NCBI GenBank assembly: GCA_012656075.1
Contig: JAAKBF010000092.1
Span: 248,001 to 312,000, forward strand
DNA length: 64,000 nt
Direction: 5' to 3'
Source: Phytophthora hibernalis
Lineage: Eukaryota; Oomycota; Peronosporomycetes; Peronosporales; Peronosporaceae
The translations under genes were made by a program, and so were the position numbers. Below, piece after piece: positions 10,566 through 20,300 of this stretch; the stretch's first letter is position 1; each line of letters opens with the position of its first letter. The notes beneath the pieces are model-generated. The model did no database searches. It was not told where the DNA came from and worked only from the letters and a program-made list of their open reading frames with translations.

Positions 10566-11573
10566 ATGCAGCGAACTCGGTGGGTCTGGAGCTGCGTGCT
10601 GCTGCTGCTGAGCGGCAATGCCGAGCGTCTCGAGGGCCGGCAAGTGCAGGAGATGGACGCTGTGTTCACCACTAAGGTTCAAGAGACGCAGCGCCTTTTT
10701 CTAGACGTGGAGAAGCAGCTGAGCGCCGCGCTGCAAGTGGCGGAGTTGTTCGCGCTGGAGGACGCGCAGTTGGAGCTGCTGGCGGTTGAGACACGCGCCA
10801 GGATGGACGCGATACAGGAAGAAGTGAAGGAGGAGATGGACGCGGCGCTGCAGGACGTGGAGAGGACGCGGGAGGAGGCGCTGGCCAACGCCACGAGGTG
10901 GAGACACAAGCTGCAGGGGCTACAGGCCGCCACGGACCGGAACCGACGCGTCTTGGGCCAGATCCGAGAGGAAAAGGAGCTGGAGAAGGAGAGAGAAGAG
11001 AAGCTGAAGCAACTGGAGAAACTGCAGGAGCTGGAGAGAATGAAACAGGAAGAGCTGGAGAAAGAACGGGAACTGGAGGAGTTGGAGAGACAGGAGATGG
11101 AAAAGCAGCAACAGCTGGAGACGCTGCGGGAGCTGGAGAGGCAGCAGGAGATTGAGAAGAGTCGACAAAAGGAAGAGAGGATGTTGGAACTGAAGAAGCA
11201 GGTAAAGCTTGACAAGCAGGTGCAGAGCAGTCTTGGTGGGGACGCGGCTGAGGAACCGGAAGGGCGGATTGGCACGGTGAAGCGGCTGCTCGCTTGGTAT
11301 GTGTCGGTGGAGCAGACCGCTGTGACAATTTTTCGGCAGGTGGTGTTGCCTGTGATGGCCATCCTGGGCTTTTTCTTCGTTTTCACGGTGGCCATCGCGA
11401 GATATAAGGCTATGAAGCAGGCGAAGCGCAACCGACGGGTTCTATACTCTGGCTACCCGAAAAGCTACCGGCCAAAGACGAAGCAAGAGGTTGTAGCTGA
11501 TGGTTCCGATGTGCGACCTCGAGTACGCCACACAGTTCGTCATCGTGACCCAAACGGGTTCATAGGAACATGA
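10566..11573 (+). CDS. Signal-anchored coiled-coil membrane protein, unknown function
   Basis: ATG 10566 gives 335 residues. An N-terminal hydrophobic segment (WVWSCVLLLLSGNA) looks like a signal peptide. Residues about 45-235 are almost entirely heptad-like coiled coil, ending in a Glu/Lys/Leu-rich run (QEELEKERELEELERQEM). A single membrane span follows near residues 255-280 (VVLPVMAILGFFFVFTVAI), then a basic, Arg/Lys-rich tail of about 55 residues. Predicted topology: lumenal or extracellular coiled coil, one span, short cytosolic tail. No family was recognised; tether or organelle-surface proteins share this layout. An in-frame GTG upstream at 10512 is less likely as the start because the signal-like segment begins at 10566. 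Divergent from the galectin-RRM gene with 149 bp between. Confidence 0.75.
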   Translation: MQRTRWVWSCVLLLLSGNAERLEGRQVQEMDAVFTTKVQETQRLFLDVEKQLSAALQVAELFALEDAQLELLAVETRARMDAIQEEVKEEMDAALQDVERTREEALANATRWRHKLQGLQAATDRNRRVLGQIREEKELEKEREEKLKQLEKLQELERMKQEELEKERELEELERQEMEKQQQLETLRELERQQEIEKSRQKEERMLELKKQVKLDKQVQSSLGGDAAEEPEGRIGTVKRLLAWYVSVEQTAVTIFRQVVLPVMAILGFFFVFTVAIARYKAMKQAKRNRRVLYSGYPKSYRPKTKQEVVADGSDVRPRVRHTVRHRDPNGFIGT

Positions 11574-11973
11574 TCAGGCAACCTGGCAATCTGATGTGTA
11601 CCAAAAGCAGTCCAGTAATTTGCTGTAGTTCGAAACGATATTTAATGGATTGGTACCTATCGGATACCTGGCAGAAAGCCAACGCTGAAAGTGTTCGTGA
11701 GACTGAAGATTTCAGGTCGTTGTACCAATAACCAATCGACAGTAGTGAGAGCAAGTCGGTAGTAGACAAATGCTGTACATTACATCAAACAACCCGCTTG
11801 CCGAGGCGATACCCTTCAGCCGCAGCATCTTCCTTTCTCGACATTTTCAATAGTCTCAAAGACTAACTACTCACGACACACAGTTGAAAGCGAGTTGGTC
11901 CGTCAATATATTGGCAGTGACGTTTATATAGTTGTGCTACGTTGGCCTAACGTGAAAAGTTATGGTGAGCGCT
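11574..11973. other. Intergenic, convergent gene ends
   Basis: A 400-bp spacer between the ends of two convergent genes. No RNA gene or repeat recognised. Confidence 0.5.
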
Positions 11974-12369
11974 TTAATTCGCGAGCGTAATGGACGTCAC
12001 TTCGACCGTGTCCGTCCAGGGCTGAGTAAAGACGACAATGTCGTAGCTGGAGTATTCGCAGTTGCGGTCGTCACAGGCGCCGAGCTCTTTGTCCAACTTC
12101 ACGATGCAGCCGGCCACCTGGAATTTGTAGTTGGTGCCAGCCACAGTCTGCGTCTCGAGACCCTCCACGGCAATCAGGCAGACTTTCGTGGTCACGTCTT
12201 CGTTGTAGGCGCTGGCGTTGCCAGCAGCCTTCACCAGAATGTCCAGGTCTTCGCTGGTGGCGTTCTTTTGCTTGTATCCGCCGAGCATCGTCTGGTCCTG
12301 AGTGGTCTGGCCCTGAGTGGTCGAGATGGCGGTGAACGCCAGAGCGGCGAGGAGACGGATGAAAGCCAT
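11974..12369 (-). CDS. Cystatin-like extracellular protease inhibitor (EPIC-type)
   Basis: 131 residues from ATG 12369. Residues 1-20 form a signal peptide (FIRLLAALAFTAI, predicted cut after QG). All three cystatin contact sites are present: Gly30-Gly31 near the mature N-terminus, QTVAG at 74-78 (QxVxG hairpin loop), and Pro117-Trp118 in the second loop. Four cysteines (64, 88, 99, 104) could form two disulfides. This is the pattern of Phytophthora EPIC cystatins, secreted inhibitors of plant papain-like cysteine proteases. An upstream in-frame extension exists but lacks a signal-like start. The gene is intact, unlike its paralogue at 8174, and lies about 1 kb from the divergent transglutaminase elicitor, so secreted effectors cluster here. 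Confidence 0.85.
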   Translation of the reverse strand: MAFIRLLAALAFTAISTTQGQTTQDQTMLGGYKQKNATSEDLDILVKAAGNASAYNEDVTTKVCLIAVEGLETQTVAGTNYKFQVAGCIVKLDKELGACDDRNCEYSSYDIVVFTQPWTDTVEVTSITLAN

Positions 12370-13403
12370 GATGGAGGAAGAGGTCGGATGGTATCTAAGC
12401 TGCTGGGAGCTTGGCTTTAGTGTGGTCACAAGCACGAGAATCGGGGAATGGGCCGCCGCGAACTGAATTTTCGTGCTCGAGCGACTGCACATCTTCTCCA
12501 TGGTATCACTTCGGTGCATTTTTGTCAACAGAGACTTGCAAACGTACGTTCGCGATTATCCAGCCAGCCGGTTACTTCGCTGAACTACGATTACTTGAGT
12601 TTTGTATTGTTGATGTTGAAGGTTTTCCACCAGCTGCAGACCAGCAACCGATTTGATCAACCAGCATGGAGTTCGATTATTCCCCACCAGTCCTTGGCGA
12701 AGTTAATGTTACTGCAGCAAGCGAGTCTCAACTGCATCCAGACAAGGCGACGTGGCAAGCAGGAACCGTGGTTGATGCGGCAAAATTTCATGCGACTTCG
12801 AGCTTCCTTTGGCGTAGATGCCGGTGCAAGTGCGGTCGCTTTATGATGCTTGTTACGAAGTGCACGTGTAGCTCTTTGTCTCTGGAGAATTTCGAGCAGG
12901 AAATTCTCCACCTCACCGTCTTAGGAGGCGTCTGCTGTCGCGCTGGATGGACACTACCCGTGGTGACAAGTCATTCGCGCGCTTACGCGATGTCGCTCCG
13001 CAGAGTATGGGTGTTTTGAGCCCTGGATACTCGCAGAGGTGACGCGATTTTGAAGCATAAGACACCGACTGGTAGCTGGTAAACTCCGACTCCTGCAGAG
13101 GCTGAGCGGGTCACGAAACACTCGGCAAATTTTGGTCTGATCTACAAGGGCAAGAGTCAAGGTGCTCTCTATATTGTCTGTCAGTGAAAACTGCGGGTCA
13201 AACGATCATCTTCTGCTGAAGAATGTTTTTCCCAGGGCACCCGACATCTGTCGAACACCAAGACGAACGGACTCTCGCTGCTCGTCCTGAGGATGACCAT
13301 CACCATGGGGACTCCATGGTGGAGTCTAGATTAACAGTGGAGTGACACGGCTTCAGGTTTGCCATTTTGTCTTTTGCATTCTCCACCACCGCTGTCCAAG
13401 ACC
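12370..13403. other. Intergenic between two divergent secreted-protein genes
   Basis: About 1 kb with short open frames on both strands (for example 12,657-12,911 minus and 12,666-13,019 plus). None shows a domain, signal peptide or splice context. Probably promoter regions plus degraded sequence. Confidence 0.45.
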
Positions 13404-14904
13404 ATGAGGCCGACTCGGTACTCTACGCTTTCATTCTCCGCCCGCCTTGCAGCGCTGGCGGCTCTACTACTACCTGGAGCAACCGGAGTGCCGTTCGAGT
13501 ACAATCCGATCACGATACTCTCAAGTGCGACCTCACTTTCGCACTCCAGTCCTGCGTTCGGTGGCGTGGCACCGGGCACGAACACAAGTGCAATCACGTA
13601 CGAAGTGCGTACATTCACAGTGATCACCTCTAGCAGCAGCAACAGCAGCTCTACGACCACCAGTACGACCACGGACGGCGACACTACCAAGAGCAGTACC
13701 ACCTCCACCTCAAAGTCAACGAGCTCCACTTCAACCAAGCAATCCACAGCGATAACTGCCAGCGGGCCCGTATTGAGTCTGTGCAAGAACGCTCGCTGGA
13801 GCAATCGAGTTCGGACATCCAGAAGCTTGAAGGGTTCTTTGGGACATCGCTGGAGATGAACGTGCAAAAATTGGCTTCGAGTGCGGCGTACAACGTCATG
13901 CCGTGGCCCAGCAGCTACTGGGCCATGTACCTGGACAGTATCAATTACCGCTGGAAGTCCGCTAGTGAGCCCAGCGCGACGGAGAAGTATGCCAGTGCCT
14001 TCGGTCTGGACCCGGACACCTTAATGGATAGCGTTTCCAAGTCCACCGGCATTCAGTCGATGTCCTCGAGTACTTCGTGCTCGACAAATTGGGACTGCGC
14101 TAGTCTCAGGGATGGAAGCGTCTGTGCTCGTCGTGACGGAGAGTGGCAAGGTTACTGCATCCCGACTTGGTACGGTATCTGCCACGCTTGGGCACCGGCA
14201 GCACTTCTGGAGCCTGAGCCGAAGTGTGCTGTCGACTACAACGGAGTTACGTTCCAGCCTATGGATATCAAGGCCCTGCTGTCGGAGATCTACGATGGAT
14301 CGAACATCGCTACGGTCTTCACAGGTGCAAGGTTCTTCGGGTCCGACAGCGATGACACTACTGATGAGTACGGTCGATACACAGACGCTTCACGTCGCGA
14401 TCTCGGCCCGGGATTTATGCACGTCGCGTTAGCGAACATCATCGGTCGTTTCAACGCCTCTGTTGTTATGGATGTCACGGCCGGTGCCGAGGTCTGGAAC
14501 CAGCCCATTTACAGCTACAATGTGGTGACGCAAAGGAGATGACTCCTAGTGAGGCTGCAAGCCAATACTACGGAGTGTCCACGTACCCGTTCAACGGTGC
14601 TGCCACGCGCATCATGTACATGGAAACCAGCGTGTCGTGGATGATTGAGACGTTCGAAGATGGAAGCCTCGTAGCTTCTGGCCGTGCCTCAAGCTACATG
14701 ACAAGTAAAACCTACTCGTACCTGCTTGAGCTCGATAACGACTACAACATTCTCGGCGGTGAATGGGTAAAAGACTCCGACTTGGACCATCCCGATTTCC
14801 TCTGGTTCCCAAAAGCGCGTCCGGATTTGAGCGTCGTCACGGAAGCGGGTCTCAGTTACCAGAACGTCCTGACGTTGCTGGACAAGGCTACCAATTGTTC
14901 TTAG
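13404..14904 (+). CDS. Transglutaminase elicitor homologue (GP42/Pep-13 family), two frame breaks
   Basis: ATG 13404 starts a signal peptide (ARLAALAALLLPGATG), then a Ser/Thr-rich linker. The conserved domain follows: VMPWPSSYWAMYLDS, EKYASAFGLDPD, a Cys cluster (SCSTNWDCASLRDGSVCARR), IPTWYGICHAWAPA with the probable catalytic Cys, VTFQPMDIKALLSEIYDG, and GPGFMHVALANIIG. These are hallmarks of the secreted Ca-dependent transglutaminases of Phytophthora, whose Pep-13 surface peptide is recognised by plants. The Pep-13 position begins VWNQP as in the family but continues IYSYNV, so its second half is changed. Frame breaks fall at a CCC run (13767-13769) and a GG pair (14524-14525), each one base short. 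Conserved sequence continues to TAG at 14902-14904. Confidence 0.75.
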
Positions 14905-15013
14905 TGCAGTATGTGCAGTTCTCTGTGGTGTGACGTAAAACTGTTCGTAGCTTTCAAAACCCTCATGTGTGCATTTATGTATCTATTCATGCATATCAAT
15001 CTCCTTCCTTCGC

Positions 15014-16439
15014 TTATCGAGTTTTTGACAAGCTGCACCTTGATCTTGCCTTAGCAGCACTTCTTTTCTTCTTTCCACTGTGGCTGTCTCGGGAAGATCC
15101 CTCCAGCTCGTCGTCACGGTCGCTGCTCTTCTTCTTTCTCTTGTGCGAGCTGGGCGACGAGGATTTATGGCTGCTGCGTTCTTTGTTGTACATCACGTAC
15201 TTGTCTTTCTGGTTGAGTTCTGTGGCCAATGCGGCCAGATCCGGGTTGTGAGACTCCAGCTTTGCCAGCCACTTAACTGCCATGCGCTTGCGACCACTGC
15301 GCGTCTTGCGCCACACAGTAGGGAAGTTTTGCGAGCTGCAAAAGTTCTGAGTGACTGCGACTGTGTCGTCCACGTTGAACACAGCGTGCCACCATCCACC
15401 AGGGATATACACTGTTTCGCCAGGGTACTGAATGAATTCAACGCACTGCAGTGTCTCCGGTGAGCTCGCACGCTTCAGGCGCGGCAGCAGGTCCATGAAG
15501 TAATTCACAGCCTCGTCATCCTCATCACCACGAATGTGTTTCTTGCCATTCACAAGGTTCTTGGGTAAATGGGGCGGGAAAAGAACCCAACGTTTGCGTC
15601 CCACGATCAGTGTGTTCCACGCACTGGTTCCGAGCGGGTCGAGATGAAGTGTGGTGCCTGAGCGCTTGGGTCCAACTAGGAACCAGCGGTAAGGCGGTCG
15701 TAGGTCTTCGCCAACAAACGAGAACAGGTCCTCTGGGAAGTACTTGGGCACCTTGTAGTCATCCAGCAGTGGCTTGGTATCCTCGTGGTCGTCAAAGGTG
15801 CTGTCAAAAATGTAAAGCGGACTGTCGTCCGTCTGATGGTTCATGTACGACATGAAGTACTTGAACTTCAAACGGATGGACTTGCCGTCGTCAGCCTCAC
15901 CGCACTTGAGCTCCACGCGCTTGTAGTGTTTGCGCAGCTTCTTGAGTGGCCAGTGCTTGACAGCGCCCCAACCATCAGCTTCGGGGATACCATCGATCAC
16001 CACAGGCACCGACGCACGTTCGTACTCTTCAATGAAGCGCTTTACACTCAGTTCACTGCAATGTTCGCGCTTAATCGGGTTTGATTCATCCAGTGGCAAT
16101 TCGCACACGTCCGATCCAGCAAACCCTCGCGATTCCAGGCGTTTGGGTCGATATCTGTCCTCAAAAGAACAACCGTTAGTAAATGCAAATAGTCCGTTAA
16201 TTGTATCAGCTTCACGTACCCGATCGGTGCTTCTTCTTGGCGTTGTGGATCACACGTTCCACTTTCGGCGGGTAAACTGGAACCGGTACTGGAGGGAAGC
16301 GAGGGCCATTGGAGACAGCAATCTCGTCGTCGGAAGAGGAAGAAGACGTCGCTGAGGAAGACGAGGAAGAGTCGGAAGAGTCGGAAGAGGACGACGTGAC
16401 GGATGCAGAGCGACGGAACTTCTTGCTATGCTTTGCCAT
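15014..16439 (-). CDS. JMJD6: JMJD6-type JmjC oxygenase
   Basis: Two exons (16439-16216 and 16154-15014) with a 61-nt intron give 454 residues. The N-terminus is Ser/Asp-rich and basic; the JmjC domain spans about residues 110-350. Iron ligands are visible as His245 and Asp247 (TTLHLDPLGTSAWN) and His331 (GGWWHAVFN). Thr243 and Lys262 (GRKRW) are the expected 2-oxoglutarate contacts. The motif HxDPLGTSAWNxL is diagnostic of JMJD6, the Fe(II)/2OG lysyl hydroxylase acting on splicing factors and histones. The C-terminus is Lys/Ser/Arg-rich with nuclear-localisation-like runs. The alternative donor at 16220 would break the frame; the donor GTGAAG at 16215 restores it. Divergent from EMC8/9 with 175 bp between. 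Confidence 0.9.
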
Positions 16440-16614
16440 CTTTGCACCTTATTCGTGACTGTTTGTTGGAAGAGGAGTCAGACGCTCGCGCCACACCACA
16501 GCCACACAAACTGAACCACGCATCTCTGTATAAGAACAGCTGATACCACTTCCCTCCCTGTAGAAGAGCGTACACACCACGTCACAATCTGATACATTCT
16601 TCAAGTCATTCAAA

Positions 16615-17290
16615 ATGGGAGACAACGTGTACTCGGTGGCGACACAGGCGTACGTCAAGCTGGCGCTACACGCGGCCAAGCGACCGGCGAACGCCGTATG
16701 CGGGCTACTACTGGGCCAGGAACAAGGCCAGGGCTTCTCCATCTCAGACGCCGTGCCGCTCTTCCACCATGAGACGCCACTCGCGCCACTGCTGGAGGTC
16801 GCGTGCTCCATGGTGGATGTCTACTGCCACAAGTCCCAAAATGTGAAGATCGTGGGCTTCTACTATGCCGGAAGTGGGTACACTTCATCTGATTCCAGCT
16901 CTGGACTCAGCCACTTTGCGGAGAAAGTGGCGGACAAAATTGAAGCCAACTGCTCGCGCGCCTGCGTCCTGGTGGTACGTTGTACCAGCTTTTGGGGTTA
17001 TTTTTAGCTGAAAGTATCTTAACAATTGTTTGTGCTATTTTTAGCTGGACAATCAGCAGCTTGCTAATGACGCTAAAACGGGACTGCAATTCCTGCTCAA
17101 GGACGTGAAGCGCGGCTGGACTCGTGTGGAGAACCGACTGCGTGTGGCGGACGGCGCAGCTCAAGTGGTGACCCGTGGACTGCAGCAGACCGTGCAGACG
17201 GACGTCGTGGACTGGGAGGAGCATCTGGAGGACCCTAGCAAGGACTGGAGAAACCTGCACGTGGTGGACCTGCTCAAGCTCCAGGTCTAG
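16615..17290 (+). CDS. EMC8: ER membrane protein complex subunit 8/9
   Basis: Exons 16615-16974 and 17045-17290, with a 70-nt phase-0 intron, give 201 residues, the normal EMC8/9 length. Family motifs: AYVKLALHAAKRP near the start, AVCGLLLG, DAVPLFHHETPLAPLLEVA, IVGFYYAGSGYTSSD, AEKVADKI, and ACVLVLDNQQL across the splice. EMC8/9 is an MPN-fold subunit of the cytosolic face of the EMC insertase, which places tail-anchored and multipass proteins in the ER membrane. No JAMM metal site is visible, as expected for this family. Eukaryotes outside vertebrates usually carry one gene, so 8 versus 9 cannot be distinguished. It ends 58 bp before the convergent NBAS gene. Confidence 0.9.
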
Positions 17291-17348
17291 ACAGCAGTGA
17301 GGATTGAACGAATTGTCGTTGGTCTACTACTGCTCTTGTTTATCTGCT

Positions 17349-20300
17349 CTACATAGTGGCGCTGGTGAAGGAGCTGCTCGTCTGGACGTGCACCTGGTGC
17401 TGCAGGTGAGCGAGCTCTGAATCGTGGCTCTTGACAGGTGACGCGAGTGAACGCAAGTAGTTGGCCAGTAGCAGGCGCGCGTTCTCCACGTCCCAGAGCA
17501 GCGGGTGCGCGCGGCGCAGTGCGCACGTGAGGCGACCAGCTGCAGCGTATTCGTGCTGAGTCACCAACGCACACACGACGTAGTCGCCGCTGGACGTCCA
17601 AAGGGCTGATGGGGGTCTGTTACTGGAGTCTCGCAGGAAGGCAACGATGGACGAGTGCAGGCCGTGCTGTAACAGCACAGCGACGTCGAAGCGCAGAAGT
17701 GCCAACTCCATGGTCGCAGGCCAGCTGATGGATTTCTGCGGGAGCTGTCGAACTACCGATAAAGCGCGGTCGCTGTACTTCTCTCGCAGACCGTCGAACG
17801 GACACATCAGCAAAAGCTGGATTGCCAGCTCGATGTTGTTAGCCTCCCAATGAACCAGGATCACCGCTTCCGTGGCTTCTTCCTCACCGCTTAGCTCCGC
17901 GTACGCGTGGGTGGTGTACCAACTCAAAAGACGATCACCCCAAACACCCCTTGCAAACAGAGCTGACCAAGATGTTGCATCTTCCACCTTCTGAGGTGGC
18001 GCCTGTCTCTCGGTCGCGGTGCCCACTTGGAACTGCTCTTGAATGCGTGCTTGTACAGCGCGTACTTGCTCGTGTTGCCATGCCGAAGCACTTCGTTCTG
18101 CAGCGCCTTCTGTGCTGGTGCGAATGTCGTCGTAGCGCACTAGCATGTTGCTCAATGCCACGGTTGCCACTTCCGCAAACCGCAGCGACTTCGGATTGTC
18201 CTCGCCAGAACACACCTCTACGAAAGCGAGCAGCTTCTCGAAAATGCCAGTGAAATGGTGCGAAATGTCGTAGCTGTCAACTTGTAGAACGGGCGGGGTA
18301 TCCGCTCTCTGCTCCATCTCGTGTTTTGCGAGCATAGCAACCCAAGCGGCTTTCACACAAAGCCCGAAGTGCCACTTGGCCACATCAGCGTCTTCGCTCT
18401 GTTTGCTGTCATGAGTTATCAGTATGTGACTCAGGGCTGCAGCTTCAATCCATTCCTGCTGGTTCTCCCTCAACGTGATCAGCTGAGTCCATACAGACAG
18501 CACTGCTGATCGCACACATGCCACTACATTTACATTCGTAGACCCACTTTCGTCGGCAGGAGTATGCATCTCTTCAAAGCGAACTAATCCAATTCCCTTC
18601 AGTATCGGAGATGGCGCCTGCGTAAGCAGCGTTATGACACGCTTGTAAATTGCGCGGAAATTCTCGTCACGTTGGCCGCTCGATGTATCACGGAGATAGC
18701 CTCCGAGTTCCGCCATTTGACTGCTAGAGGGAGCAGTTGAACCTGTGAACACTGCTCCCTCTACCCACGTCCAAGCGAGACGATCGAACCACGCAGCACT
18801 TGGCTTCGCCCCGTCATCCCCAAAACCCGTACACCGATCCACAAGGTTACCCACGGCGATCTGATAACTCTGAGCAATCTCATCTATGACATCTTCTCTG
18901 GCGTTGTCTACACCAGCACACAGTAACAGCTCCATGATGAGAGTTGCAAGCTCCACGGAGGCCACGCGCTGGCTCAGATTCATTAACAAGGTATTGCGGA
19001 GTTCCTCATCGTGCAGTTCCTCCTCCTCGTTTGCGGGTTGCTGAAGTGGATCCAGTGCAAACCACGCTTGCAAACCCGATCTGACAGGATCCAACGACTG
19101 CGCGTTAAACGTCAGACCATGCTGATCAATTTCTCCCAGCAGCAAAAACACACGTTCTCTGCCATCTCACGCTCCAGATATCGAAGTTCTTGCTCTTTCC
19201 TTTGGTATTGAGCTGGGTCCCATGATGTGGACGACGAAGACGACGTTGATGATGCCGACGAAACATTCGACCGCGGGCCAGTGTTTTGCCACGAGTTGTA
19301 CTTTGTCTGGAAAAGCGTCAGCGTATCAGCAGCAATCTCGACCCGCTTTTGCGGAGCCAGTAATGCACCGAAATGCTGCAATCCACTCAGTGGCTGTCCG
19401 TAAAACTCCTCTGCGAGATTGAGATGCGTCACCAACGTGGGCGTTGGTTTTCCACTTGAACCATTCAGGAACAGATAGTGGAACAGCATCAAGTGTTCGT
19501 TCGACAGTACTGACAAGCATGGTACGCATGACTCGTACGCATAGGTAGCCAGATCCGCAGATAATGTCCCCGCACTGCTGTCTGTAGCTCCGTGCTCTTT
19601 CCAGATTCCTATCAGTAGGTCGTTGATGTAGATCATGACCATGGAACTAGCAGTCACACGATGAAGTTTGCGCAAGATCTTGGTTACAAACTTGATGGTC
19701 TTGCCACTCAAAAGCGGCCGCGCAGCTTCAATAGCCGCCTGCCGATTCGCAGCCAGACTTTGAGGATCCGTTCGCCCCGATACTAAGGGCGTCAGCAATT
19801 CGGTGGTTGACGAGGCTGCACCTATGAGCTTGAGGTCGACAGAGTCCACATCACCCATCGAGTCTCCAATGTCTTTCAGCTTCTTCAAACACATGAACAG
19901 TAGTGTGATACGGTCCGTCGAAGGTTTTGGCAAAGGAAAGAGAGATTCGTTATGCGGCGATACAGGCCCTGCGGACTCTTGGTTGATTCGCTTCGAACAC
20001 TCCAGAACCATACGCAACACGAGCAAAATACCGACGTGATCGGTCCCATCGAGCTCCTCGTAGACGCTTGGCTCGCCTGTGGGTCCGTTCGCAAGCAAGA
20101 AGTCTCCAAAGGTTGATGGCCTTTGCAATGCTTCCTCGAGAATATCAACTTGATCAATGCGGAATGCCTGATCTAGTTGATCACGACGACCCATCCGACT
20201 GCTATCTGATGGAAAGATAAGTGCATGTTTAAGATAGGCCAACACGCACTCATACTCGTCGATCCCGTACTTGGAAGCAAACTGCCTTGACACCTGGAAG

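Noticed and set aside
10679..11431. Long Ser/Cys-rich frames antisense to the coiled-coil gene
   Set aside because: Composition is the mirror of Glu/Lys/Leu codons on the plus strand; no independent features.
12657..13160. Short frames between cystatin and elicitor genes
   Set aside because: No domain, signal peptide or splice logic; left as intergenic.
13331..13867. Minus-strand frame rich in Val/Leu/Glu opposite the elicitor
   Set aside because: Antisense of the Ser/Thr-rich linker, low complexity, no start context.
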